64,000 bases of DNA from Planctomycetaceae bacterium (lineage in GTDB: Bacteria; Planctomycetota; Planctomycetia; Planctomycetales; Planctomycetaceae), in assembly GCA_021732415.1 (NCBI GenBank), contig JAKFVC010000001.1, forward strand, positions 30,001-94,000. The letters run 5' to 3'. Position numbers and translations under genes: made by a program. The notes beneath the pieces were generated by a model, which saw nothing but the letters and a program-made list of their open reading frames with translations, did no database searches and was not told where the DNA came from. Shown here one piece after another: positions 8,457 to 17,489 of the stretch; position 1 is the first letter of the stretch; every line of letters starts with the position of its first letter.

Positions 8457-9893
8457 CTAAATCGGATCGAACGAATCATTCGCTCCGAAGTAGCCCCCCT
8501 CCGGTTCGGCCAAATTGCTGAAGTCCACAAAGCGCATGGACTCGCGCTGCCAGGTGAGATTCACGATGCCGGTCGGACCACTACGGTGCTTGGCGATCAC
8601 GATTTCTGCCAGTCCAGGCTGATCCTCGGGGTCGTAGGCGTCGGGGCGATGCAGGAACATAACCATGTCGGCGTCCTGTTCGATGGCACCACTCTCGCGC
8701 AGGTCGGCCAACCGCGGACGCTTGTCATCACGCAGTTCCACGCCGCGGTTCAATTGCGAGAGCGCGATGACCGGGACCTCCATTTCCTTCGCGAGAAACT
8801 TCAACCGCCGCGCAATCTGAGCGATCTGCTGTTCGCGCGGGGCTCGCTTGTCTTCGGGTTCAATCAGTTGGAGATAGTCGATGATCACCAGCCCCAGGTT
8901 GTCGCGGCGCTTCAACCGGCGGGCGATGGCACCAATCTGAGCCATCGTGCGGCCGGGTGCGTCGTCGATGAAGATCGGCAGTTCGCTCAGTGCGGCTGAG
9001 GCCTGCATCAGACGGTCCCGCTCTTCTTCGTTCATGTCGCCTTTGCGGAGCCGATGTCCGTCCAGGCGCCCGTGAATGCACAACAAGCGTTCGGCCAGTT
9101 CCAGCTTGGATTGTTCCAGGCTGAACAGCAACACGCCCTTATTTGCGATCCGGGCGACACCTTCCGCAATGTTGATCACGAACGCCGTCTTACCCATCGC
9201 GGGACGGGCGGCCAAAATCACCAGTTCGGTGGGATGTAACCCGTTCGTCTTGGCGTCCAGATCGGCAAAGCCCGTCGGCAGACCGCTGATTTCGCCGTCA
9301 CGCTCCAACCGCTCGTTGATGCGGTCGAACGTCTTCATCAGGATCTCACGCAGCTCAATGCGGTCGGTGTTTTCCTGTTGTTCCAGGATCTGAAAGATCC
9401 CGTGTTCCGCCTCGCGCAGCAGATCTTCCGTCTCCTTCGAGTCCTCATACGCATCACGCAGGATCTCGGTGCAGGTGTAGATCAGGCTGCGCTGGATGTA
9501 TTTGTCGCGTACGATCCCGGCGTAGTACTTCGCGTGGGCCGCATGCGGGACCGACTCCAGGACCTTGATCAGATAATGATCGCCACCGACCGCTTCCAGG
9601 CTGCCCTTTTTTTCCAGTTCATTCGAGACCGTCACGGCGTCGATGCCACGAATCCCGTTTTCGTGGAGCTGCCAGATGGCCTTGAAAATCAACTGATGGG
9701 CATCAAGATAAAAGTGGCTGGCCGTAATGATGTCGACGACATCATCGATGACGTCATTAAAGAGCAGAATGCTGCCCAGGACGCCGCGTTCCGCATCCAG
9801 ATCCTGGGGAGGCAGCTTATTGAACGGATTGGAGGCGCCAGGCTTGTTCTTGTCGTTGCCGGGCTTATCTTTGTCAGGAAAATTGGATGCCAT
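8457..9893 (-). CDS. dnaB: Replicative DNA helicase DnaB
   Basis: A 478-residue hexameric 5'-3' helicase of the replication fork. The N-terminal domain starts at LPPQDLDAERGVLGSILL (residues 28-44). The RecA-like motor has Walker A ARPAMGKTAF at 229-238, Walker B LVIIDYLQLI at 335-344, and SQLNRGVE at 379-386 with DLRESGAIEQDAD after it. No intein or insertion interrupts the motor. A hydrophilic Lys/Asp/Asn-rich extension of about 27 residues precedes the conserved N-domain. Monocistronic, convergent with the DtxR-type gene. ATG 9893 has only a weak ribosome binding site. Confidence 0.97.
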   Translation of the reverse strand: MASNFPDKDKPGNDKNKPGASNPFNKLPPQDLDAERGVLGSILLFNDVIDDVVDIITASHFYLDAHQLIFKAIWQLHENGIRGIDAVTVSNELEKKGSLEAVGGDHYLIKVLESVPHAAHAKYYAGIVRDKYIQRSLIYTCTEILRDAYEDSKETEDLLREAEHGIFQILEQQENTDRIELREILMKTFDRINERLERDGEISGLPTGFADLDAKTNGLHPTELVILAARPAMGKTAFVINIAEGVARIANKGVLLFSLEQSKLELAERLLCIHGRLDGHRLRKGDMNEEERDRLMQASAALSELPIFIDDAPGRTMAQIGAIARRLKRRDNLGLVIIDYLQLIEPEDKRAPREQQIAQIARRLKFLAKEMEVPVIALSQLNRGVELRDDKRPRLADLRESGAIEQDADMVMFLHRPDAYDPEDQPGLAEIVIAKHRSGPTGIVNLTWQRESMRFVDFSNLAEPEGGYFGANDSFDPI

Positions 9894-10335
9894 GAGGGTC
9901 GACTAACGGATTGCGGCGTGGCAAAGAACGGCGATTTTTGATTTCCAACGAATGGATCGCCAAACCGGGATTGTACCGACTTCGAAGCCGCCGCGGCATG
10001 GGTCCCAGCAGATCGTCACAAATCCTGAGATAGCAATACGATCTGGCATCAATTTCTAAGCAGGGATGCCGGATTAAACTGCACAACCACATAGAACGGC
10101 CAACAATACATCCGGCTGCTCAGAAGAGCGTGAACCACGAATCACACAAATGACACGAATAAGAATTCGAAGAACTGTCGCGAAGGACTGATAATCTATC
10201 TGCCCAATTCGTGTCATTCGAGTTATTCGTGGTAAGAAAAATACCTACCCTGACTTCATCGACGATCAGTCAAGAGTCCCTGGTTTTGACAGGGTTCTTA
10301 GTTTTTTTCAAAAACGAAAGGCGCCAGAGAGAACA
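9894..10335. other. Intergenic region dnaB/ribD
   Basis: About 440 bp between dnaB and the end of ribD. The only structure seen is the inverted repeat 10133-10233. No coding sequence supported. Confidence 0.5.
10133..10233. repeat. Inverted repeat with ACCACGAAT ends
   Basis: The arms 10133-10160 and 10207-10233 match with three mismatches over 27 bp. Both end outward in ACCACGAAT and inward in TGACACGAAT. The same sequence family recurs at 13716-13818. Confidence 0.8.
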
Positions 10336-11472
10336 TTACTTACGAACCAGTCGCCCGCGCACGAAGAGATCCCCTTCGACATTCGTAACCTGCAGGTTGG
10401 CCAACCGCTTCGCGATTTCTGGTGAGTCCAATCCCTGGCCTCCCAAAGGGCTGTTGGCGCCTTGCCCGCCGATCAAGATGGGCGCAATAAAGACCTGCAC
10501 TTCGTCGATCAGTTGGCGGTCAAAGAATTCGCCCAGGACGGCGCTTCCGCCTTCCACCAGGATATTCGTCAGACGTCTGCGTCCCAATTCCTTTAGACAT
10601 TCCGCGATGTCCGGATGCTGACGTGCGTCGGCCGTGACGGACATGACTTCGACCCCCGCCGCCTGTAGCGCGGCAACTCGTCCAATGGGTGCCGCCGGCG
10701 TCACGAAAACCAGGACCGGTGTCCGCTCCGCCGTTCTCACCAAGTGCGAAAGCAACGGCAGCCGAGCGTGGCTGTCGAGCACGATCCGCGTCGCCATCCG
10801 CGGGCCCGCGGGGCGCGCCGTCAACAACGGAGCGTCGGCCAGCACCGTACCAATCCCGACCAGGATTCCGTCCACTCGTCCTCGCAGTTGATGCACGAAC
10901 CCCCTGGAGGCCGCATTCGAAATCCATCTGGAGATTCTCGTATGAGCGGCCATCTTTCCATCCAGCGACATCGCCCATTTGGCGATCACAAATGGCCGGT
11001 GATGTTCTATCAAAGTGCGAAACGGAGCCGTTAATTGGACGGCTTCCGCTTGCAGCAAACCAGTCTCGACAATGACTCCAGCGGCCCGCAATTGAGCCAC
11101 CCCCTGCCCTGACACCGCGGGAAACGGATCCAAGGCCGCCACGTAGACGCGTTTGATTCCAGCCGACAGGACCGCCGCAGTACAAGGCGGCGTTTTCCCT
11201 TGATGACAACAGGGTTCCAACGTCACATACAGGGTCGCTCCCCGAGCACGTTCGCCCGCCTGCCGTAACGCGTGGACTTCGGCATGCGGCCCACCAAAAC
11301 GCTCGTGATAGCCTTCCCCCAGCAACTGGAGATTGTCATCCACCACAACGGCCCCGACCATGGGGTTTGGTTCGACAAAACCCGCGCCCTGCGCTGCCAA
11401 TTCCAGGGCGCGCCGCATGATAGATTCAGGCGCTTCGAAAACGGGTGGCATCATGGGAAATACGTTTGACAT
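10336..11472 (-). CDS. ribD: Bifunctional riboflavin biosynthesis deaminase/reductase RibD
   Basis: A 378-residue two-domain enzyme catalysing steps two and three of riboflavin synthesis: deamination of diaminohydroxyphosphoribosylaminopyrimidine, then NADPH reduction of the ribosyl group. The N-terminal cytidine-deaminase-like domain has the zinc site HAEVHAL and PCCHQGKTPPC. The C-terminal reductase domain starts around RPFVIAKWAMSLDGKMAAHTR and includes LVEGGSAVLGEFFDRQLIDEV. The frame is open further upstream, but that part translates the ATGGGACTT repeat at 11500-11582, so I start at ATG 11472 (MSNVFPMMPP). No other rib genes nearby. Confidence 0.93.
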   Translation of the reverse strand: MSNVFPMMPPVFEAPESIMRRALELAAQGAGFVEPNPMVGAVVVDDNLQLLGEGYHERFGGPHAEVHALRQAGERARGATLYVTLEPCCHQGKTPPCTAAVLSAGIKRVYVAALDPFPAVSGQGVAQLRAAGVIVETGLLQAEAVQLTAPFRTLIEHHRPFVIAKWAMSLDGKMAAHTRISRWISNAASRGFVHQLRGRVDGILVGIGTVLADAPLLTARPAGPRMATRIVLDSHARLPLLSHLVRTAERTPVLVFVTPAAPIGRVAALQAAGVEVMSVTADARQHPDIAECLKELGRRRLTNILVEGGSAVLGEFFDRQLIDEVQVFIAPILIGGQGANSPLGGQGLDSPEIAKRLANLQVTNVEGDLFVRGRLVRK

Positions 11473-11499
11473 TGATCGGGTGGTAACAGCAACTTCGTT

Positions 11500-11582
11500 C
11501 ATAAGTCCCATCCGTCCCATGCATTTCTTGGGAATTCGATGGGACTTATGGGACGGATGGGACCAATGGGACTTATGGGAGG
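11500..11582. repeat. ATGGGACTTATGGGA-type inverted repeat, copy 1
   Basis: The left arm 11500-11520 (CATAAGTCCCATCCGTCCCAT) is mirrored by an expanded right arm from about 11539 to 11582 made of several ATGGGACNN units. It lies just upstream of ribD. Copies 2 and 3 are at 27828-27884 and 63160-63242. Confidence 0.75.
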
Positions 11583-11634
11583 ACAGAATACATCCTACCG
11601 GCCACATTGATAACGGTCAGCCGACGGACGATAT

Positions 11635-12399
11635 TCAAAACTGGTACTCAACCCCGGTTAGCCCGATTTCGATATTCGGGAGTCCCAATGCCAGCAGTTG
11701 GTCGACAACCGGCTCGTACCACGCGGGTTTGATGTGAATGGCAATCACGCGTACCGACGCGGGCAACGATTGAATCTCGGCCGCGAAACTCTTCGGGATC
11801 AAGTGCAGTGCCTTATCCGCCAGCCAATCGAGCTGGTCGGGGAAACTGCACTCCAGCAAGACCGCTTTCAAATTCGGAACCCGTGCGAGGTGCTGCCAGA
11901 CTCCCGAACTGTGGTGAGTATCCGAAATGATGGCGACCGCCGACGTCGCATCTTCAATCAGAAAGCCAAACACTGGCACCACGTGAATCAACGGTAGCGG
12001 CGTAACGAGCATCTCCCCCACGGGAACCGGCTGCAGCGCGGTCAGCTCATTCAGTTTCAGGAAGGCACTATCTGGAGTCGACAGTGAAATAAAATCGGGC
12101 CACAGCCGGTCGTTGAGAATGTCCTGCTGCAACACGGAGAGCGTCTCGTCACTGCCGTGTACGATCACGCATTCCGGACCTTGTTCGAAGACGTTGTCGA
12201 GGAAAATCGGCAGTGTCGCTACGTGGTCCAGGTGGCAATGCGACAGAAACAGATCGGTGACCAACTTCTGAGTCGCCAGCGGGCATCCAAACCCGAGGCA
12301 GCCGGCATCCACCGCAATGCGATCATTCACGACATACGACACCAGGTATTGGTAGCGTGTCTCGCCCAGCATGCCAGAAGGAATGATTTGAAGTTTCAC
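11635..12399 (-). CDS. Class II cyclic-nucleotide phosphodiesterase-like metallohydrolase
   Basis: A 254-residue metallo-beta-lactamase-fold protein. The metal motif SHCHLDHVATLPI (about residues 52-64) and the preceding VDAGCLGFG resemble the HxHLDH signature of class II cAMP phosphodiesterases (PDE1/CpdP type) more than glyoxalase II. Further metal ligands are likely in IISDTHHSSG and in IAIHIKP near the C-terminus. No signal peptide. Cyclic nucleotide hydrolysis is inferred from motif resemblance; another phosphodiester substrate is possible. GTG at 12399 is chosen, with a TTG two codons upstream also possible. It follows the ribD gene's upstream side on the same strand, with the repeat at 11500-11582 between them. 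Confidence 0.7.
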   Translation of the reverse strand: MKLQIIPSGMLGETRYQYLVSYVVNDRIAVDAGCLGFGCPLATQKLVTDLFLSHCHLDHVATLPIFLDNVFEQGPECVIVHGSDETLSVLQQDILNDRLWPDFISLSTPDSAFLKLNELTALQPVPVGEMLVTPLPLIHVVPVFGFLIEDATSAVAIISDTHHSSGVWQHLARVPNLKAVLLECSFPDQLDWLADKALHLIPKSFAAEIQSLPASVRVIAIHIKPAWYEPVVDQLLALGLPNIEIGLTGVEYQF

Positions 12400-12405
12400 T
12401 ACCAA

Positions 12406-12724
12406 CGGTCTCGATCAAGTGACAGGCCGGGTAAAAGGTGCCGTCAATAGGCCCCTCAAGATTATGAGCTCCGGACGCACGATAACAAATGAGGAATTGG
12501 CAAGTTCTATTGTTTATGCAGATTAGACCGAAAACGCCGTGAGATTGCCGGGGCACTCTGCTCTGATGTGCTGGAGATCAATGAAACAGGGACTGCTCTT
12601 CTAGTATCTGTCGGCTGAGATCCGTGATTTCTTGCGTATGCCTGTCTAGATCGTGGTGGATGCGGCCAGCATCGGGATGCTGACGCGGGAAGCGTCGGTC
12701 ACGAAGACTATTCTGCACCATTCC
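12406..12724. other. Intergenic region, about 320 bp
   Basis: No gene seen. Contains one REP-like relic at 12656-12675. Confidence 0.5.
12656..12675 (+). repeat. Solitary REP-like unit (GTGG head)
   Basis: A GTGG head is followed by a small palindrome ATGC-GGCCA-GCAT. It resembles the units at 15124-15175 and is followed by another short palindrome (GACGC-GGGAA-GCGTC). Confidence 0.45.
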
Positions 12725-13459
12725 TTACTTCCCGACTTTGACACCCCCAGAGATCGTGACCTCAATCTTGCCGGTGTTTTTGTTTTCCGGTGGCGCATTC
12801 ACTCGAATAAAGAGTACTCCATCTTTTTGCGACGTGTAGTCGCAACCCTCGCCAATCAGAAAGGGCTTGTCCTTTTTCTTTTCGTCCTGCTGCACGGTCG
12901 TGGGAATCACGATCCCGATCAAGGCTCCGATTGGCAGATCACTCACCAAATCCTGCGGGGTCGGCGTCGCTGACTTCGCGGTAAATCCGTTGGGGGTTAA
13001 TTGCGAGCTCACCACGAACTTGTAGTTGCCAACCGCCTTGATGCGAATGGGCTTGCCAGCTCCAACCATGACCGCAGTCGTATCCCAGCCGCGGCTGGAA
13101 GTCACTTCCATTTCAATTTCGTTCGAACCGATCAGATCGTCGTCCAGCTTCTTCAGCTTGGCATCCAAATTCGGCCGATTCGGATCGAGCGCCTGGATCG
13201 ATTTCAACAACGTCCGTGCCTTGTCGTATTCTTTCAGGTCGTAGTACTCGGCCGCCAACTCCTCGGCGCTCTTCATGAAACCGTCTTGAATCTCGTTCGC
13301 CTTCACATCGAGAACCGACGTGCTGCCCTTCTTTTTCGAGGCCTTCGATTTGCTTTTCTCCTGGCCGGAAACCGTGCCTGTGGGCATGACCAACCAGATT
13401 TGAGCAGCAAACCAACAGCCACCGAGTAAGCAAATCAACGCGAGCATGGGCTTGCGCAT
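12725..13459 (-). CDS. Secreted protein with C-terminal LecA (PA-IL)-like domain
   Basis: A 244-residue exported protein. After the signal (MRKPMLALICLLGGCWFAAQIWL) and a Lys/Ser-rich linker comes a helical TPR-like stretch, AEELAAEYYDLKEYDKARTLLKSIQALDPNRP (about 66-97). From about residue 115 the pattern SRGWDTTAVMVGAGKPIRIKAVGNY, then LPIGALIGIV, PFLIGEG and DGVLFIRVNAP resembles the beta-sandwich of PA-IL/LecA-like galactose-binding proteins that occur in planctomycete secreted enzymes. Sugar binding is inference; the calcium-binding residues cannot be verified by eye. GAGGAA precedes the ATG. Confidence 0.65.
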   Translation of the reverse strand: MRKPMLALICLLGGCWFAAQIWLVMPTGTVSGQEKSKSKASKKKGSTSVLDVKANEIQDGFMKSAEELAAEYYDLKEYDKARTLLKSIQALDPNRPNLDAKLKKLDDDLIGSNEIEMEVTSSRGWDTTAVMVGAGKPIRIKAVGNYKFVVSSQLTPNGFTAKSATPTPQDLVSDLPIGALIGIVIPTTVQQDEKKKDKPFLIGEGCDYTSQKDGVLFIRVNAPPENKNTGKIEVTISGGVKVGK

Positions 13460-13569
13460 GAGGGTTCCTCAACAGAGATCTAGAGCGAGCGGGCACCAGA
13501 ATAGGTCAACACGAATTCCATAACAGCATATTTCAACGGCAGATTCGAAGGAAGGACCAAATTTTGCAG

Positions 13570-13885
13570 GATGGGTCTCCAGGCCCGTCAGTCAGCCTCT
13601 TCCAGCCTCATAAACGTGATCGCGAATGTACCGTCAACAGTATTACCACAGTCCCCTTCGTGTCCTTCGTGACCTTCTGTTCAAAATAGAGATCCATGGG
13701 GGAGTGTCTATTTTTAACCACGAATTTTACGAATGACACGAATATCGAAGAGGGATCGGAGTTCGTTCGGATGCAATTTCCTGAATTTCGATTCGTGTCA
13801 TCTGTGTGATTCGTGGTTCAAAACCTTCCTCACTCAATTGGTGGCCTTATTGATGAAACTGGACTGACGGGCCTGGAGACCCGTC
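13570..13885. repeat. REP pair (GTGG family, GGGTCTCCAGGCCCGTC) with inner inverted repeat
   Basis: Outer arms 13570-13593 and 13862-13885 match with one mismatch. Read on the minus strand, the right copy begins GTGG-GACGGG-TCTCCAGG-CCCGTC. Nested inside, 13716-13743 and 13791-13818 form a second inverted repeat of the ACCACGAAT family (see 10133-10233). It occupies most of the gap between two divergent genes. Confidence 0.8.
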
Positions 13886-14006
13886 CCACGGCCGACTTGG
13901 CCTTCACTTCCGCATTGGCACATCTTCGCTATGATGCCTCCTTCTTAAAAAACTTTGCTTCCACCAAACTTGATGTTCCCCCTCCGAGTTGAGGAAAGGT
14001 CCTCAC

Positions 14007-15107
14007 ATGGCCAGTGATCGCTATCCGTCTCGACGTCAGAAACTCCTGGCGGAAGTGCGCAAACAGAATCTGGCGTCGCTGCTGATTACGAACGAAACCA
14101 ATGTCCGCTACTTGACGGGATTCACTGGAGATTCGACGTATCTACTTTTAACGCAAGAACATGCGATCCTGATCAGCGACAGCCGCTATACCACGCAGAT
14201 CTCCGAGGAATGCTCTGGGTTAGAGGTCGTGATTCGGCCTCACACTCAGAAAATGCACGAAGCCACCGCCAAAGTGATCAAGAAGGCCAAACTGGCCCAG
14301 GTCGGGTTTGAATCGGGCGTGGTCACGGTCGAAATGTTCGAATCGTGGCAGAAGGAATCCCCGACTACCGACTTTGTGTCTTGCCCGGGTTTGGTCGAAG
14401 ACCTGCGGATGTTCAAAGATGCGGATGAAATTGCGGAGATCCGAACTGCCGTCCGTTTGGCCGAGAAAGGGTTCGCGACTTTGCGTGCCACGCTGCGTCC
14501 CGATTTGACGGAACTGGAAGTGGCGCATGATCTTGAACACGCGATGCGGAAATTTGGCTCACCTGGGGTGAGTTTTCCGCCGATTGTGGGTGTAGGACCT
14601 CGTGGAGCCCTGCCGCACGGACGGCCTTCGTCGATGCGGATTTCCGAGGCGGACTCGGTGCTGATCGATTGGGGTGCCAACAGTCCGGGCGGGTATAAGA
14701 GTGACTTGACGCGAATTTTGGTCACCGGTAAAGTTTCCGCGAAACTTGAGAAGGTATATGGAGTTGTGTTGACAGCCCAGCGTCTGGGGATAGCCGCTAT
14801 CCGGCCTGGCGTCAAAGGTTGCGAGGTTGATGCCGTCGCTCGTCAGCACATTGAACAGGCGGGTTTCGGCAAATTTTTCGGTCATTCACTCGGGCATGGG
14901 ATTGGATTAAACATCCATGAAGGGCCTCGTTTAGCCGCGATTTCCGAAACCGTACTGAAGCCGGGAATGGTCGTGACCGTCGAACCGGGAATTTATCTTC
15001 CCAACGTGCTGGGTGTCCGGATCGAAGATGACATCCTTGTCACGAAAGATGGTTGCGAAGTCCTGACTTCCGTGCCGAAAGAATTGGATCAGATGATTGT
15101 GAATTGA
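14007..15107 (+). CDS. M24-family Xaa-Pro aminopeptidase
   Basis: A 366-residue cytosolic metallopeptidase releasing N-terminal residues before proline. The creatinase-like N-domain (residues 1-125, [17 protein letters not shown]) is followed by a pita-bread catalytic domain. Metal ligands are visible in [18 protein letters not shown] (two Asp), [16 protein letters not shown] (His), [10 protein letters not shown] (Glu) and [11 protein letters not shown] (Glu). No signal peptide. ATG 14007 is preceded by GAGGAAAGG at 7-nt spacing, clearly better than the TTG at 13989. About 265 bp upstream of accB; this peptidase-accB-accC order is known from other bacteria. Confidence 0.93.
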   Translation: MASDRYPSRRQKLLAEVRKQNLASLLITNETNVRYLTGFTGDSTYLLLTQEHAILISDSRYTTQISEECSGLEVVIRPHTQKMHEATAKVIKKAKLAQVGFESGVVTVEMFESWQKESPTTDFVSCPGLVEDLRMFKDADEIAEIRTAVRLAEKGFATLRATLRPDLTELEVAHDLEHAMRKFGSPGVSFPPIVGVGPRGALPHGRPSSMRISEADSVLIDWGANSPGGYKSDLTRILVTGKVSAKLEKVYGVVLTAQRLGIAAIRPGVKGCEVDAVARQHIEQAGFGKFFGHSLGHGIGLNIHEGPRLAAISETVLKPGMVVTVEPGIYLPNVLGVRIEDDILVTKDGCEVLTSVPKELDQMIVN

Positions 15108-15123
15108 AGCCGGTCAAAAGTGG

Positions 15124-15175
15124 CCGGTATCCGAAGTCGCCAGACTTCGCCCGTGGCCGACGCTGCCAGCGTCGG
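15124..15175 (+). repeat. Two tandem REP-like units downstream of the peptidase
   Basis: The first palindrome GAAGTC-GCCA-GACTTC is at 15133-15148 with an upstream GTGG at about 15120. The second is a GTGG head followed by CCGACGC-TGCCA-GCGTCGG ending at 15175. They share the head and CCA-type loop with families at 17363 and 13570 but have different stems. Confidence 0.6.
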
Positions 15176-15372
15176 AAGAGTTACGGATCAACAGTGATTG
15201 GTGGTGAAAGCCGCCAAACTTCGGGAGATGACCGCCATCTCAGTCTGAACCCGAGCGAGTTCTGCGACAAGTTCATACATATGTCCCACCACTGGTGCGG
15301 ACTACCCCCATAGAAAATACACTTGGCTGCCCCCGAGTCAGTCAGTACTAACCAGCGGAAAGACAAACGCTT

Positions 15373-15882
15373 ATGGCCGAAGGCAAATCAGCGGGCGTGC
15401 CGTTAGACCTGGAACGGCTGCGCGAACTTATCGCCCTCATGGAACAGCATGACATCAGCGAGGTCGACCTGCAAAATGGCGAACAGCGCTGCCGTCTGCG
15501 ACGTGGTCCACAGAACGTGCAGGTCATGGCCGCACCGCAAGGGTATGCGCCACAGCCGCAAATGTACGCGCCGCCCCAGGCACCCGCGATCACTCCAGGC
15601 GGCGCCAGTGCTCCGGCAGCACCCGCTGCTCCGGTGAATGACGGTTCGATTGTCATCAAGAGTCCGACCGTAGGCACGTTCTACGCGTCACCCTCGCCGG
15701 ATGATCCTCCGTTCCTGAAGATCGGGACCACGGTCAAACCGGATACGGTCGTCTGTCTGATCGAGGCCATGAAGGTCTACAATCAGATTACCGCCGATGT
15801 GTCGGGAACCGTGACCGAGATTCTGGTTAACAACGCGGACGCCGTCGAATTTGGTCAGCCGTTGTTCCGCGTGAAGCCCTAG
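15373..15882 (+). CDS. accB: Biotin carboxyl carrier protein of acetyl-CoA carboxylase
   Basis: A 169-residue carrier of acetyl-CoA carboxylase, the first step of fatty acid synthesis. Residues 1-55 form the N-terminal helical region (LERLRELIALMEQHDISEVDL). A Pro/Ala-rich linker (about 58-92) leads to the biotinyl domain. The biotinylation motif is EAMKVYN with Lys134; the last positions differ from the common EAMKMMN, but the AMK core is intact. The C-terminus VEFGQPLFRVKP is typical. It is followed 59 bp later by accC, so the two are probably one operon. Confidence 0.95.
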   Translation: MAEGKSAGVPLDLERLRELIALMEQHDISEVDLQNGEQRCRLRRGPQNVQVMAAPQGYAPQPQMYAPPQAPAITPGGASAPAAPAAPVNDGSIVIKSPTVGTFYASPSPDDPPFLKIGTTVKPDTVVCLIEAMKVYNQITADVSGTVTEILVNNADAVEFGQPLFRVKP

Positions 15883-15941
15883 TCGCGAAGACGTAGCCGC
15901 GCTCCCTGCAAATACTCGAGAAACCTCGAAAACACTCGAAA

Positions 15942-17300
15942 ATGTTTCAACGCATCCTGGTTGCTAACCGTGGCGAAATCGCGCTGCGGGTGATTCGTGC
16001 CTGCCGAGATATGGGGATTGAGACGGTTGCCGTTTTCAGTCAGGCCGACCGGGGAGCTCACTATCTCTCGCTGGCCACCGAAGCCATCTGCATCGGACCG
16101 CCAGCCGCCGTCGACAGCTACCTGATGATCAATCGGATCATCAGCGCGGCCGAGGTCGGGAACGTGCAGGCCATCCACCCCGGCTACGGTTTTCTGTCGG
16201 AAAACGCGCATTTCGCCGAGGTCTGCCGCACGTGCAAGATCGAGTTCATCGGCCCTTCGCACGAGGCCATGGCGAAGCTGGGCGACAAGGTCAGCGCGAA
16301 GCTGATTGCTCGTGAAGCCAAGGTCCCCACGGTCCCCGGCAGTGATGGCTTGCTGACCGACGAGGGTGAAGCAATCCGAGTGGCCGCGCAGATTGGTTAT
16401 CCGGTCCTCATCAAGGCCACGGCAGGTGGCGGTGGTAAGGGGATGCGAGTTGCCACCGATGAAGCCAGCTTGAAATCCGGCTTGAAATCGGCCTCCATCG
16501 AAGCCGAAAGTGCGTTCAAGAACGGTGGCGTGTATCTCGAGAAATTCATCTCGAAACCCCGTCACGTCGAAGTGCAAATCATCGCCGATCATCATGGCAA
16601 CGCGGTCCACCTGTGGGAACGTGACTGCAGCTTGCAACGACGGCATCAGAAATTGGTCGAAGAAAGCCCTGCCCCGAATTTGCCGCTGGCCGTTCGTGAA
16701 GAGATGTGCAAAGCGGCCGTCCGATTGGTTAAGACTGCGGGCTACACGAACGCGGGGACCGTCGAATTTCTGGTCGATGCCGACCACAACTTCTACTTTA
16801 TTGAAGTCAACGCCCGCATCCAGGTCGAACACCCCGTTTCCGAATTGGTCTCGGGAACGGACTTAGTCCAACAGCAGATTCGCGTCGCCGCCGGAGAAGT
16901 CCTGCCGTGGAAGCAGAAGAATATCCCCTGCAACGGTTCGGCCATCGAAGTCCGCATAAACGCAGAAGACCCGGCCAATAACTTCCGCGGCTCGCCCGGC
17001 AAAATCACCAAGCTGCGAGTTCCCGGCGGTCCCGGTGTTCGCTGGGATTCGCACGTCTACGAAGGCTATACGGTCCCGCCGTATTACGATTCGTTGATCG
17101 GCAAGCTGATCATCCATCGCCCGACTCGCGAAGAGTCCTTCGCCACGATGCGCCGGGCCCTCGCCGAATTCACGATCGAAGGGATCAAGACGACGATTCC
17201 ATTGCTGAAAGAGATCTTCGAAAACGCCGACTTCGCCGCGGGCAACGTGGACACGACTTACATCGAACGGACGTGGTCGTTTACAGGCGGGGCGAAATAG
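15942..17300 (+). CDS. accC: Acetyl-CoA carboxylase, biotin carboxylase subunit
   Basis: A 452-residue ATP-grasp enzyme that carboxylates the biotin on AccB. N-terminal [26 protein letters not shown] and [14 protein letters not shown] are hallmark stretches. The ATP-binding glycine loop is [14 protein letters not shown], with catalytic [19 protein letters not shown] and [14 protein letters not shown] further on. The usual C-terminal domain is present, so the protein is complete and not fused to AccB. Co-oriented with accB. The transcarboxylase genes accA and accD are not in the window. Confidence 0.97.
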   Translation: MFQRILVANRGEIALRVIRACRDMGIETVAVFSQADRGAHYLSLATEAICIGPPAAVDSYLMINRIISAAEVGNVQAIHPGYGFLSENAHFAEVCRTCKIEFIGPSHEAMAKLGDKVSAKLIAREAKVPTVPGSDGLLTDEGEAIRVAAQIGYPVLIKATAGGGGKGMRVATDEASLKSGLKSASIEAESAFKNGGVYLEKFISKPRHVEVQIIADHHGNAVHLWERDCSLQRRHQKLVEESPAPNLPLAVREEMCKAAVRLVKTAGYTNAGTVEFLVDADHNFYFIEVNARIQVEHPVSELVSGTDLVQQQIRVAAGEVLPWKQKNIPCNGSAIEVRINAEDPANNFRGSPGKITKLRVPGGPGVRWDSHVYEGYTVPPYYDSLIGKLIIHRPTREESFATMRRALAEFTIEGIKTTIPLLKEIFENADFAAGNVDTTYIERTWSFTGGAK

Positions 17301-17362
17301 TCGAAAATCGGGCAGGGATCAGCGATATACCTACTGCTTCGTCAGCGCTAAGTCTTCGGGTT

Positions 17363-17436
17363 GTAGCCACGCTCGCCAGAGCGTGGGCTGCTCACAAATA
17401 GCAACCGATTGCCCACGGTCTGGCGACCGTGGCTAC
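17363..17436. repeat. REP pair (GTAG family, CACGCTC-GCCA-GAGCGTG type)
   Basis: Two inverted 26-bp units, 17363-17388 and 17411-17436, each begin GTAGCC. The stems are CACGCTC/GAGCGTG in the left unit and CACGGTC/GACCGTG in the right. The two differences between units are therefore paired changes within each hairpin. Both keep the GCCA loop. Lies between accC and the phosphofructokinase gene. Confidence 0.85.
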
Positions 17437-17489
17437 GCGATAATTCAGCGTTGACAGCGCACTACACAAATCAAGCTTAGAGAAACACT

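Noticed and set aside
11473..11607. N-terminal extension of RibD with Ser/His/Lys repeats
   Set aside because: It translates the ATGGGACTT intergenic repeat and has no family match; the start at 11472 is used.
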